This document shows positions 27,185 through 42,854 of a DNA stretch of 64,000 nucleotides, one piece after another. The DNA comes from Monarcha castaneiventris obscurior. Lineage: Eukaryota; Chordata; Aves; Passeriformes; Monarchidae. How positions within the stretch are numbered: the first letter of the stretch is position 1; each line of letters begins with the position of its first letter. The translations under genes were made by a program, and so were the position numbers. The notes under the pieces were generated by a model. The model searched no databases. It was not told the origin of the DNA and saw only the letters and a program-made list of their open reading frames with translations. The stretch spans positions 41,004,501 to 41,068,500 of the forward strand of contig JAMPIT010000230.1 of the NCBI GenBank assembly GCA_026261815.1, in the 5' to 3' direction.

Positions 27185-28302
27185 AACTTAAATGTTTGAT
27201 AAATCGAAAGAGTCAAGATTCACTTCTTTGTCTGGGTGATATTCTTAAGATGTCTGGCTTTGTAGAACCAAGAGAAGATCATGATCTGCAGCTAAATGTG
27301 ACTGGGAATTGGAAGTACTTCAAAATCTGAAGAGCTCAGCACCATGCTGTTCAAATCAATTCCTTACCAAGTACTCAAATAAAATAGTAGAAAAGAAGAA
27401 TTTAAATTGCCCAACAAGGTGCTGGCCCAGACTTCCAATTGCTTCTAAAATAAGATCCAGGTGCTCTTAAAAGTCTAAAGCAACCTTTTAATTTTAAATT
27501 GCTCTTCACTGCATGTGCCATGAATGCTGATCTTTAAAAAGCATGTCTAAATCCAAACACTCCATATTGCAGGATAATTGGTTATAAAATATACAAAAGC
27601 TGCATGAAGATAGCCCCAGCCAAGTTAAGTGACAAGCCACGTTTAATATTTTCTCTGAGGAAAAGATAACAAAAAATATCCAAGTATGTTTTGCTCTCTT
27701 TTCTCTGTACCATCAAATAAGAAACTTTCACTCCAAGGTGAGTTACTAGTTCATTTCAACTACATCACACCAACTGCTCAGAGACCCGTCACTGTGATTA
27801 TTTTATTGCAATGACACCTAGAGACTCTGGAAGGGTTCTTACTATTCTTTGCAAACAAAAAAGAAGATGTATTTCCTGCCTCTAAGAACTCATTGCTAAG
27901 TATTTATAAACACACACAACAGCAGGGCAGGAAACGGGACAAAAATTCACTACAAAAAGCTTGTGCAAAAGCACTGCTTTAGGTCTGAATTTGCATACAT
28001 ATGTTTTTAGAATGAAACTGAAATTTGTGAAATCAGATAAAAGGTCCCTGAAGAGTTTAAGAGACCACTTTTAGAAGTGATGGTGAAGAACATGTCCATC
28101 ACACCTATACCTACTGTAATCTGCTGCATGAAACATCACTCTGCAGACACACCATGACCAAGTGGAGGTATTGACACTTCGGCAAAAAGGATCAACAGCG
28201 AGAGCATCCATCCAGGTATAAACCTCAGTAAAGTATGATCCCACTGAACCAAGATTTGGGTCCTATAAGATTATTTCACTGAGAATGAAAATAGGATAGA
28301 AG
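27185..28302. other. CPNE4 intron, nothing recognised
   Basis: AT-rich sequence between the LTR and the next CR1. No open frame, exon or repeat is supportable. Confidence 0.55.
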
Positions 28303-28712
28303 CACAGTATCATCTAGTTTGGAAAATACCTTAAAGATCACCAAGTGCAACCATTAACCCAGCACTGCCAAGTCCACCACTAAACCATATTACTAAGCAC
28401 CACATCTAAAGAACTTTTAAATACCTCCAGCAATGGTGACTCAATCACTTCCCTGAGCAGCCTATTCCATTGCTCAATAACCACTTTGGTGAAGAATGTT
28501 TTCCTAATATCTGACCTAAACCTCTCCTGGTGTAACCTGAGGCTATTTCATCTTGTTATCTGGGAGAAGAGATTGACACAAAACTCTCTACAAACTCCTT
28601 TTGGGTACCTGTGGAGAACAATAAGGTCTCCTCTCAGCCCCTTTATTTCCAGGCTAAGCAAACCCAGTCCCCTCAGCCATTCCTCAAAGGAGTTGTTCTC
28701 TAGAACAGAGCA
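28303..28712 (-). mobile_element. CR1 LINE, 3'-terminal fragment
   Basis: Antisense CR1, about 410 bases, the longest of the three copies of this type. Blocks in order are AAAGATCACCAAG, CCATTAACCCAGCACTGCCA, CCACCACTAAACCAT, TCACTTCCCTGAGCAGCC, GAAGAATGTTTTCCTAATAT, GTCTCCTCTCAGCCCC, then TTTCCAGGCTAAGCAAACCC. It reaches further into ORF2 than the copies at 23175 and 50541. The very 3' tail (28290-28320) is degraded. Confidence 0.93.
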
Positions 28713-30667
28713 GCTTTCTAGAGCTCTCTAGAGTCAGGAACCTTTGATGCAACTATTTTAAAGCATTCATAAAGAAGTCAAATGAACAAAAATTTCCTTC
28801 CTCACAGCCAGACGTCCTTTAAAATAATCTCAGATCCAAAAGTCTATTCTCTAGGCTTCTCTTGAGGCCACACTCTGCTGCTCTCCAAGCTCTACTAAAG
28901 TTTCCATGCTATTGTTTTTTAGATGCAAACTCATTTTGATTCTACATTAGTGTCTGTTCCATCTTGTCTTGCTCTCCCCTTTCTCATTCAAAAATACGTA
29001 CCATGCCCAAATAAAACTAACTTGAGCTCTTCCAGCCAGGTCATTCAGGACTTTCAGTAGCTCCCTGCTGGGGAAGAACAAGGACCCCCAGAGCTGTCAT
29101 ACAAGAACGCTGGTCACAAACTAAGGTGTAGCCTGGGATTTTGAATACTGTGTGAAAGCAATATAAAGTTGTGAGGAAATCAACAATAATGTTATGAAAA
29201 AGCTCAACCCAACTGCTTTTGAAATAAACAAACCCTTCATAAACATTTCTCTTCAGTACTGTGTGACACAGACCAGTCCTCCTTTGAATTTCATGTAACA
29301 CCAACTTCTGGCAGAAAGAGGATTTCTGAATGACAAACACAGTATGTAACTTGGTCAGCAACCAAGTTCTACATATGTATTACATGACCACCTTCTTTTC
29401 AGCTTTTCCTCTCCACATACGTAATAAAAGGAAAAGGCAGGCAGATGGTCAGTAAATTATGTATCCTCATCACAAAGATCCCCAGGAGTAGCCAAATTAT
29501 ACAACGCTTCACAAGAGACATCAAGATAAAAGTGTGGGCTCTTTAAATAGACTGACCTCCAACTCCAGCTGAAATCAGCAGAAAAAGCAGAATGATACAA
29601 TGAAAAAGAGGAGAAAGTAATTAGCCTGCATCAGCTGTGCTCCAGTTAAATGCATAAGAGCATGTGGGTGCTTTGAAAGAGGATATCCAGATGGAAAGAT
29701 GCATACTATAACAATGTAAACTCTCTGAACTTTATCATTATGTCAGAATCTTATTTAAAAATATTCCCAACTGATACAATTAAAATGTATTCAAAACTAC
29801 GGACTTCCTTGGTTTCAAAATACTTAAAGATGCATGTATTCCTTAGGGTTCACAGCATTACCCTTCTAAAAATAACACGAACATAAATTGCTGATGCCCA
29901 GCTTAGGACAGTATATGTACAGCTCTTCTAAATTATAAAGAAAAATTTGTAATGGTTCCTAAAGTGTTATAATGATCTCTTTCATTCTTTAATGCAAATG
30001 ATGTGAATTGGAAACACTTCCATCATAAAAGAAAAGCTCAGAGACTAAAATATTATCAAGTTGGAAGAGTTACACTAAGTGTGTTGTTTTCCATTAAACC
30101 TGGAACTTGCAACCACCTTTTTTCCCACAAAATGCAGGGGCACCTGAAGGTCGGGACGTGGCTATTTTAAATCGTGACAACATCAAATCAAACCTGAAAA
30201 CCAAGTCTAGAGTATAAATTTAAAAAACAAGCATGCAAGCCCTGTGAGCACTTTATTTTTGGTGCCAATGCAGCAATTCAATGTTCAGCAGCAAATTCAA
30301 AACCAATCAAAATACGGGCAAAAATCTCCACAAGTTGGAAAACAGCTTTATATGTAAGTTGAATTCAAAAATAACAGCTTTGGGTGGAACCAGAGTTGCA
30401 TGTAGAATTTTAACTTGTTAACGATAAGTCTCACTCTCCACCACAAGGTTAGCTATCATCAACATTTTCCAATATTATTAGCTAATCTCAATAAATTCCC
30501 AGGGAAAAATATAAATTATATATACGAAAAAGGAAAATTTGTCTGTAATATTTTGCACATGACTTCATTGTGCTATTGGCTATTGGCTATTGATTATTAG
30601 GCTAAATATGGCAGAAGATCAAGTAAGTCTCACCATACTAAGGAAGAAAGAATGGACACTCCTTACC
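28713..30667. other. CPNE4 intron, no gene seen
   Basis: No exon or clear mobile element. A 106-codon minus-strand open frame at 29041-29361 is not recognisable. A GCTATTG triplicate lies at 30572-30592. Confidence 0.55.
30572..30592. repeat. three tandem copies of GCTATTG
   Basis: A perfect period-7 repeat of three units. A short microsatellite-like sequence. Confidence 0.85.
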
Positions 30668-30915
30668 AAATGGCATGAAGTTGTGTCCAGGGAGGTTTAG
30701 GTCGGATATCAGGAAAAGCTTTTTTACCTAGAGGATGGTTGGGCACTGGAACAGGCTCCCCAGAAGTGGTCACAGCACCAGCCTGACAGAATTCAAGAAG
30801 CATTTGGACAGTGCTCTCAGGCACATGGTGTGACTTTTGGGGATGTCTTGTGCAGCACAAGGAGTTGGACTTGGTGATCCTTGTGGGTCCCTTCCAACTC
30901 AGGATATTCTGTGAC
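30668..30915 (+). mobile_element. CR1 LINE, 3'-terminal fragment (AACTCAGGATATTCT tail type)
   Basis: Sense CR1 3' end. The blocks are GGGAGGTTTAGGTCGGATAT, GGTTGGGCACTGGAACAGGC, CAGTGCTCTCAGGCACATGG, GATCCTTGTGGGTCCCTTCC, and the terminal AACTCAGGATATTCTGTGA. This tail differs from the other copies, indicating a distinct subfamily. It is well preserved over about 248 bases and looks younger than most other copies here. Strongly 5'-truncated. Confidence 0.94.
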
Positions 30916-31610
30916 AGCTTTTTTATTAAGAGAAGCAGTAAGACTAATGCAAAGATGGTCAAGGACCTACTTTGGGATTTAAATTAAACAACGAAGGAAT
31001 CAAGCAGGCAAGCACAGGCCTTCAACAAAACTAGGCACACACTGGGGACTGTAAAAAGAGTGCTGAAACATCGGATGACAATGAACATAATGTCAATAAC
31101 TTCAAAGAGAGAAACAAAGGCGTGGGAATTTATATTGTATATTCCTGTACAGAATAGGAAAGACACACACATGGCAGCTGACAAACCAAATATAAGCTGG
31201 AGAAGTGCAAATACAGTTTTAAAACAGAAAACACCACTGTTAGTGAAAACAGTTCCTGTATCCATGTGGAACCTGAAGGGCAGCCAGGGGAGTAAGGCTA
31301 TTGAAGTTAGTCCAGTTCATTTGGCAGTGACACAGCATAAGCTTTTAAGTTTACCCCAGCTACAAGGCAACAGCAGACTAATCAGCCCTCAAACAGCATT
31401 TAAAGTTAAATACAACAAGATACAATGATCATCCTAATGTTTCCCTGAAGAGGCATGTGGAAGGGATGCAGTGCATCACTTGGTTCTGCACCAGCAGCTG
31501 GTTCTACACCAATGGCATACACGAGCCAGCTGGTGCCATAGCAAGGCAGTGAGTTTTTCCAAATAGTTGAAAAACAAAAGCCTCGAACCTCATATTTTAA
31601 ACTGCCTTTT

Positions 31611-31637
31611 TTTTTCAATTGAAATTGAATTGAAAAA
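31611..31637. other. 10-bp perfect inverted repeat
   Basis: TTTTTCAATT pairs with AATTGAAAAA around a 7-base spacer. It is AT-rich, and no function is evident. Confidence 0.65.
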
Positions 31638-33358
31638 CAAACCTCAAATCCCTCTGATTAAGTTTATCATGACAAATCCAGATTACCACAACGGACAGTT
31701 TTCTGCTTCAAAAGCACATCATCCCAGGTTGATGGTGAGGAATAAAACTGAGTATCTCACAAAATTGTGACATTTACTGCAGATAGTTGCAGTTAATATT
31801 TTATGATGAATTTCAAACTAAAAAGTAACTGAACAATACACTGTAGGCCCTTTGAACACAAAAATTATTCATAGGGAGCTACAGCAATGATTCCAGTTCC
31901 AATTACTTACATGCTCTTCTAGAAGAGACTGTTCAAACCAAGAATTGGCTTGCCACATATTTTTATTTTGCCATCCCTAAGTGTGACATTTTGAACAAAA
32001 GGCAGGTAAATACAGATCACCTACGCAATCTACACCCAAATAGCATGGACTTTCTTTGGATTCACAGTGCCCTTAAATTTTCTTAGCAAATAAGCACCTT
32101 TGTAGAGCCAGAATTGGTACAATTTTGCTTGGCTGCCAGCAGCAATAGCATGGTGGTGGTAGCAGCCACTCCAAGCCCTCTGCCAGGAACAGGGGATTTT
32201 TTCAGACCTGCTGCTTTCTTGCCTTCAGAGACTAGCCTTACTGGTTTACATCTAGGATCTTCTTTTGGAGAACACAAAGAGTGGCAAAGAAACAAGAGCA
32301 GAAATCACGATTCTGGTAGTTGATGCAATGTGGCTCTGCTTTGTTTTTACGTGCAAAATTGTAAAGTTCTCAAGGGGAGAAAGAAAAAAATCAATCCTTC
32401 CAATTTTTTGGAAAAAAAAAAAATCAGGCAGATCCTGAAATATCTGTTAACAGATGAGGTCAGTGCATCTATACAGAAATGTAATTTGGACATTTCAATT
32501 CTCAGGCCGATTTCGGGGAGTCTGTATTCTGGCCTGGTTACAACATAACTGATACAATATATTTTTAAGCTACTACCAAACATGAGGGAAGATGCAAAAC
32601 AGTGGCTCCAGTAAAACTGCTTTTACTTTCTTTTGCACAGACTTGGACTCTATCAATTCATGTCAACAGCACATTCTCTTATTATGTAATGGTTTTAAAC
32701 CCAAACCAGCTTAATGAACTGGTATCCCTTGTCAATCAATATTTGAACAGAAGACTTTTCAAAACACATTCGCAGTAATTCAGACTGTTTTTCTTAATCA
32801 CTTATTCTCAGAGTTTCACAAGTGCTTCTTTCCTTCAGGAAACAATTTGTATTAGGCCCTAAAGCTCCTTACAGTAAACACTGAAGAGGCTCACACTGCC
32901 AACAATCTCTCAGTTCCATTCTGATGCTACAGGTTAAGACTCAGTGTACTGAATCAATCAAGTGAATTATCTACTTGCAGAGCAGCTCCAAAGGTTCCCA
33001 TTTACTGTAGGTTTATCACAATCTGTCAGACTACTGAAGTCAAACCAGGCTTAAAATCTGTTCTGGAGATGTGTGAGGTTTGTGTATCTGTCAAAAATAG
33101 CTCATGAAAGGCAGGCATATTACTGAGGTAATATGAAATGTGCATCTGCCTGCCCATGACAAAAGCAGCCTCAGACACTCCATCCAAGTTTAAAATACTA
33201 CGTATCTGATAGATAATTAAACTGCAGGGGAAGAAAGCAAATTTTTTTTTAAATGTGAAGCTGCTGGCAGTATAGAATTCCTCCTATATATACTCCTACC
33301 AAACCAGTTATTCAGTGTCAAGAAAGAGTGGAAGCACTGTAAAACCTTCTTTGTCTTG

Positions 33359-33393
33359 ATATATATGTGTGTGTGTGTGTATGCATACATATG
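33359..33393. repeat. (TG)n microsatellite with flanking (AT)n
   Basis: About 7.5 uninterrupted TG units (33366-33380) are preceded by ATATATA and followed by ATGCATACATATG. It is likely to vary in length between individuals. Confidence 0.92.
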
Positions 33394-36300
33394 ACTGAGA
33401 ACAGTGTGTAAGAGTCACAGCTTTCATGGAAAGCTATCCTGAGAAAAAGTTGTGAAAATGAAGCATGAATTAAGAACCATCAAACAGACAGCATGGATAA
33501 AGGCAGTATTTACAAGAATGTTTTAGGATTATTAGAAACACTGATGAAAGTATATTAACAACAACAAAGAAATATCTAGAACAGCATGGGAAGAGGAAAT
33601 AATTCAGCCATCCTGTTAATGAAGTAAAGAAAGTACTTTTATTAATACAGAGTAAAATATTTTGTTGGCCATAGTATTTTGACATTTTAAATGTCATAAA
33701 TACAAGAACAGATGAGAACTCCTCTCAGTTTTTCTTAGCATTTCATGTCTGCTATACAATTACTCAAAAGTTGAGATGAAGGCAAAATTTTCTAATCGCT
33801 TAAAATTGTTCAAAATGTTTTTACCAGTAACAATACACAAATGTTTGGCTCCTCCACAGGTACAAATGGCAAGATAAGTGCATAGTGCTACTTGCAAACA
33901 CAGACATGCTCTAGCTGAAGACATCTGCTGGAGCATGGCTATAGAGAAACTGTTCACCAGGAAGGATCAGAGCTCCTCAATGATTTCCATAATCCCTGAT
34001 CCACTGCACATTGAAACAAGGATGTAAACAAGTACAGGTCATTCAGTTTCCATCTAAGCCAGTTCAGTATTGAACTGATTTTTAAGCACGTAAATATTTC
34101 CTAACAAAAAAAAGACTACGTGATCCCACATTTCATTTCCATGGCTCCTCCATGGGCTTATTTACCAGGCAGAATGTTCCTGGAAATCAGCCCCAACAGA
34201 TCTTCCTGGTAGAGGATGCTCCAGGCCACAGGTTCAGGGAGAGACCATGTGGCTTTTACCACCTCTTATACATAAGCACTCCTGACTTCCCAGGAGTACA
34301 CATGGTTTTATTCAATTATGTAAACTTCGAGAAAATAACTCTTCACTCTCCATGACTTGAAGACAGGGGACCTGAAGAGGTTTAGTTGGACAGATACAGA
34401 AGCAGGCTTCCAGCTCTGGTAGAGAGGAATCATCCAGCCCAAATATGACCACTCTCAATAAGAACAAAGACATCTACTTTTTCTCCTTTGCACATGCATT
34501 ACATTTCACAAACTGCACTACAGAGGCAGAAAATGATGTTTGAGCTAGTGGAATAATATGATATTTCATATATATTGACTCAACATGACACTATTTGTTT
34601 CCAGTTGAGACAACATGTCTGATTCAAATGAGTTGAAGCTGAAAGACTAGCTGATTTAAAAAGACAGGAAAAAAAGCACAGTGGCTGTTTTTAAATGCTG
34701 AGACAAGGAGAAGGCTCAAGAAAAAGCAGCAGTGATGGATGAGGTAAAAACAAGAGGGAGTTATTATAAAATAGATTTAAAATAAATAAACACATTACTA
34801 TCTGGGGTCTAAAAAAGAAATCTCATCAAAACCTAATGATGTTCATATTTCTGAACTAGGCACAGGAGGAAAAAGTTCCCAGTACCAGCTTCTAATCAAA
34901 TATTTGCCAACACAATAAAATTACAGCCTTTAGTTTTCAGAATTCCAACTTTGCATAAGTAGTTGGGAAAGACCTGTGAGAGCGTTCTTTTTAACAAGAA
35001 GGGTAATATAAATTACAGTTCCAGGTTTTGAGCTTACACATCTATATTTGTAAAAATGCACTAAGTGCATTAGAGGCTGAACAGAATAATATGAATGATG
35101 CTATGTAGGATATGGAGAAAAACTGCATATCACATTCCCTCCATGTGGAGAACTTTTTCCGGAAAGAGTTAATGACAGGAGGTCTTCAGCAGGCAAACCC
35201 TTGGAAAAGAGCGTGCCTCCAAAATATCAGAAAGGAAAGGAAAGGCTACGAAAGGAGAATATCTGATTAGATGAATTCAGGCTGAGAACAGACCAAGATA
35301 AAACATTCAATTAGCCTGCAGCCTGACCCCACAGACTTCCATGGTGCTTGAAAAAGATGAGCTGTCTTTGACAGTCACACCATACAAAAAGACTTCAAGG
35401 AAATGTACCAGGAACAGAAAGCAGAAGCTAAAAGCAAATCTTGGCAGCAAAAGAGGTTACCAACTAGTTTTGAGTAAAGAAACATTCATTAGCATCAACA
35501 GAGACTTGATGAAAAAGGAGAAAGAAAAGTATGGTATAGAATTATGAGCATGAAATAAACCATAAAGGCATATACACAGGCACAACGCTATGGTGTAAAT
35601 AAAATCACAGCTTTCAGTTTGATGAGTGAAAACAAGGTAAGTCCAATGGCTCCTGAAAGACTTAAGCATCACCTTCTAGGAACATCCCTTGGGAAGTGAA
35701 TGCAGCGGGACTGCTCCCATTTATTCCTATGTCCAAAGGTCAGTAATCAACAGCTGCACTCACAGATCATCACCTGCAAGTTGCACAGGGCACAGAGCTT
35801 TGTACAAGACCAAGTGCTCTGAAGACCTGAATGATCTGGGCAGGAGGGGTCAACCACCTTGACTGTCAGCCCCAAGTCAGGAAAGGTAGGACCTTGGCCA
35901 CATTGTGGCTTAATTAGAAAGAATCCCATTGCCTTTCTTTGCTGATGAAGGTCATGATCATTTCAGGTAAAGACTCAATTCTTCCCCGTTGGCTTTCATA
36001 AAGCACAATCTTCATGAATCCAATTTTACAACAGATCTAGAATTTCTTTAAGGACTTTGATCTAAGCTTTGGCCAGGGAACATGCAGGTAGTATTTCCAA
36101 CTATCAGCCTTCCCGAAGAGAAAAAATCCCAAATCTGCAAATTAATCAGAAGGTTCTTCGCGATGAGAATAGCTAATTTCATAACCTCTATTCAGTGAAA
36201 GCATCTCCTTGCCACCAAATATGGCATAATCTGATATAAAATATCTCATCAGAACTTTGTAATTTCCTTTACTTGTCAGAGAAAAATCTTCCTAAGATGG

Positions 36301-39151
36301 TATGTTCATCTCAATGTAACCCCATTACTTACAATTAGTTTACAAACAAGATGTTTGTTCACCAAGTTGAAATCTTAAGAGTGGAATCAGAAGAATAGTA
36401 TCTAGAATCTTCTCTAGCATTGACTAGAGTATCATTTCAAAAATTTCCCTAAACCCATCAAACATCCAATAAACCAGCCCACTACGAAGCCTTGCAGTTT
36501 TTTAAAGCAGAGAATAAATCCCAAATCACAGCTCAGAAATCTCTGTGGAAATGCAACAACAGGTTATGGCACTGCATCTCTGCAGTGTTCTGAAATAAAC
36601 ATAGTTCAAATAACCACCCAAACAAACCCATGCCCCATGACAGGTTAGGTATGCTGCACCTTCACAATATAGATTGCCTTTTTATACAGTCACAGACAAA
36701 TCAGAAGTATAAAATCCCAAATGGCATTGAGAAAATGAGCAGGGTTTTTCTCAGTTGTCTCCTTTAATACAGGAACAAGGAACTTAAAATTAATCAACAA
36801 GAGGCAAGTTCAAAAACTACAAGTAATATTACTTTATTCAACCCCCACTTAAGCTGCTGAACCCTTATGCCCCAGGATATCCTGAAATTTTATTTTTCAT
36901 ATACAAAAACTTTTTTAATTATTTGAACTAAGTAATGGAACTTATTCTACCAACATCTTTTTTTTTAATTACAAAGGGATAAACTCCTGTTTAAGAACTC
37001 CCTGAGCTGCAGATCACTGAGAGCTGGAAGAATAAGCTGGAAAGACACTTTTATATTTCTCTGATCCCATATTTCTTCACTGTCATCAACTAGCAACTAG
37101 ATACCAGATGAGGTTAGGCAGCCTCAAGCCTCATTCTGTATGGCTGCTGGTGGTAGTTCTTGTTTCTGATCACTGAAACTTCCAGTTCCATCCAAATGCT
37201 TCATCTATTACTTGTTCATCAAAATGAACTAAAAAGGATGTATTTTTTCACATTTATTATATGTGGTGGGATTTTTCCCTCTTCACAGTATTTTTGTGTT
37301 TATTTTGGAACAGTTTGGTAGAGTCATGGAATATATCATCCCACAGACTCCCCTATTTCATGGCTTGTTGGCTTCTGCAGTGGGCTGTAACAGCCACAGA
37401 TGGATAACATGAAAGATACTTTTGGGTATCTATGGAAACAAATAGCTGAAGTCTGCCTCAGGGTCTTCTCTTCAGACCCTTCCCCCAGGCTAGGGGAAGG
37501 GGCAGGGAATCTCCCCCAGTCTCAAATATGGAAAGGAGAGAAATGTGGCAGCAGGTTCTGGGAATGGAAATAGAGAGCTGACATAGGTGAAATTCAGAAA
37601 TGAAACAAAAGAGAGAGCAGGACTAAGGGGAAAAGCAAATACAGATGAAGAGTAAGGCTGTGTCCTTCCTATAGCCTGATTCCTATGTAGCCTGCTTAGT
37701 AGGCTCCACTGGTATTCTGTACCTTAACTAGTTTCATGCATTTCCTAGTTCACTGGTCTCCATCATCTGTTTGCATGAGGGTCTGTGTGGATGTGCAGGC
37801 TGATGTGGAAAGAAAAGGAAACCCAGAAAAATCAGTTTTGTTTGTTTAGTCTTGCCAAGCTGATCCTTGAAATGTCATGCTAAATTACAAGTGAGTAACT
37901 TTTATTTTAAGACTATCAACACATTTTTATCAAAGCTCACTGAGCTTCACGAAGGGGACTTCAGAGAATATTTCAACAAAAAAATCTATTTCAGTAAACA
38001 AACTTATCCATTCTAATGATTTAATCCAATTCCATCAAGATGAAATTTAGCACATAGATGTCTTTGGGTGCTGCTTTATTTGCTCTGCAGTTATTGAGAT
38101 GTAATAAAAGCTTTGGGTAAAAAGCAGAACCTCCAGCTGGTTGTTCAAATCCACAAGGCAGCAGACACTCTATTGTCCTGCTGCTGAAAGCCAGAAGAGT
38201 ACAACTACAGGAAGCCCTCCCCTGTTCCCAAACAGAGCTACTTTGTCTTCCTAAGCTCCTGTTCTCTTTTCATAGCTATGGACATCACATTCCATCTGGC
38301 TATGTCAGGCTGTGACACCTCCTGGTCTCATGTAAATCTTGCATGACCAGACACAGCTCTGCAACTTACTCAGCTTTCAAAATAATGTGTACTATGGCTA
38401 TTTGCCATATGCAGATGACCTGTGAAAAGGTCCAAGCTACTTTCTTAGGAATAAGGAGTTAATGAGAACGCCAGTGCCAGCACATCTCAGCCGATGGCTC
38501 CAATGCTATACACAGTTAACATTTATTACACATGGACATTCACACTCTAGGTGGGTAAAATAATCATTGGAGCAAAGGAATTTATCATCATGTACCTCAG
38601 TCATTCACCATCTGAAACTTAGTGCAGTGTTTAAGCTCCTTGAACACATTCAAATCAAAATGGAAAAACAGCTGTTGAATAATTATCTTAAACAAACAGT
38701 TTAAGTACAACATTTGGCCACCCTGCAAGTGTGTACCTGCCTAAAATTAAGGCCAGAAGAGCTAAAATTTGGATCAGTAAACTGGCTTTTAAATACAGCA
38801 TAATCTTAAATTCTGCTGTATCACACCCTGTCATGCATGATAGGCTTCATGTGAGAGAAAGAGTAAACTGCTGATTTTCCTGGGAGACACAACTGATCAT
38901 TTACATTCTAGATTGGTGAAGATAGTGCTTTTCAGCCAGCCAGCACCAACACACATACAAAGAGAAATGTAGGGAAGGTGTCTGTGCACACTTGTGCATG
39001 TCCTGGTGTGTTTACAAACACCAGACAAGAAGAGAAAACCAACAAGCATATCTGTCCCAGAACTGGGGACACCACCAAGAATTCTTTGAGTATTTATCCA
39101 AGTTCCTAATGGTTTCACATCTGAGGAATTATGTATCCCCCATCAAATCAT

Positions 39152-39950
39152 CCAGGGAACTACAGGCCCACCAATTTCACCTCAGTTCCTGGGAAGTTGA
39201 TACAGCAGTTAATCCTAGGCACATTAAGGATAAGAAAATCATCATGAGTAGCCAACCAAGAGAAAGTCAGGCCTGACCAACTTGACAAACTTCCAAGATG
39301 AAGTAGATCCACCTGGCCTGGTAGATGAGGGAAGAGCAGCAGATATTTTCTACCTGGACTCCAGTAAGGCCTTTGACACTGCCTCCTGCAAGGTCTTCAT
39401 AGAGGATCTGTTGATACAGGGAATGGATAAGCAGACAGTGAGGTGGATTGAAAACTGTCCAGGCCCAGAGGCTGGTCATCAGTGAGACAAATTCTAGTTG
39501 GATGCCAGTGATTAGCAGTGGGCCACAGGGGTCAGTACTGGATCCTGTAAAAGATCTTCATTAATGACCTGGATGATGGGGCAGACTATACCTTCAGCAA
39601 GTTTGTAGGTGACACACCTGGAGCACTTGGGGGGCATCTTACCAATGTAATACCTGAAGGGAGGGTCCAAAGACAACTGAGCTGGGCTTCTTTTCACTGG
39701 TGGCTAGCAACAGAACCAGAGGTAATGGGCACAGGGTTGAAACACAGGAAGATTAGGATACATATTTTCACTTGTGACAGTGACGAAGCACTGGCACAGG
39801 TTGCCCAGGGAGTATGCAGAATCCTCCTCCTTAGAGATACTCAAAAACTGTGTGACACAGTCCTGGGCAACTGGCTCTAGGTGTCCTCACCTGATCAGCA
39901 CGTGGACCATGGGATCTCTAGAGGTCCCTTTCAACCTCACCAATTCTGTG
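39152..39950 (+). mobile_element. CR1 LINE with reverse transcriptase region and 3' end, internally deleted
   Basis: Sense CR1. The first part covers the reverse transcriptase: AGGGAACTACAGGCCCACC, then LVDEGRAADIFYLDSSKAFD (39318-39377), then the catalytic region reading F-V-G-D at 39600-39612, where an intact element has F-A-D-D, so one catalytic aspartate is lost. At about 39660-39690 the sequence jumps to the 3' UTR-proximal part (AACAGAACCAGAGGTAATGG, AAGCACTGGCACAGGTTGCC, GGTCCCTTTCAACCTCACC). It ends at AATTCTGTGTTCAGG and is followed by an A-rich tract. The missing middle is several hundred bases of the usual CR1. Inactive. Confidence 0.92.

Positions 39951-42854
<2,904 letters not shown>

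Larger units (their letters stand above)
30916..39151. other. CPNE4 intron, no gene seen
   Basis: Over 8 kb without a recognised exon or transposon. It contains an inverted repeat at 31611-31637, poly-A at 32412-32423, the TG microsatellite at 33359-33393 and a 14-bp palindrome at 36831-36844. The 122-codon plus frame at 31060-31428 overlaps a 93-codon hydrophobic minus frame at 30984-31265; neither is recognisable. Confidence 0.55.
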
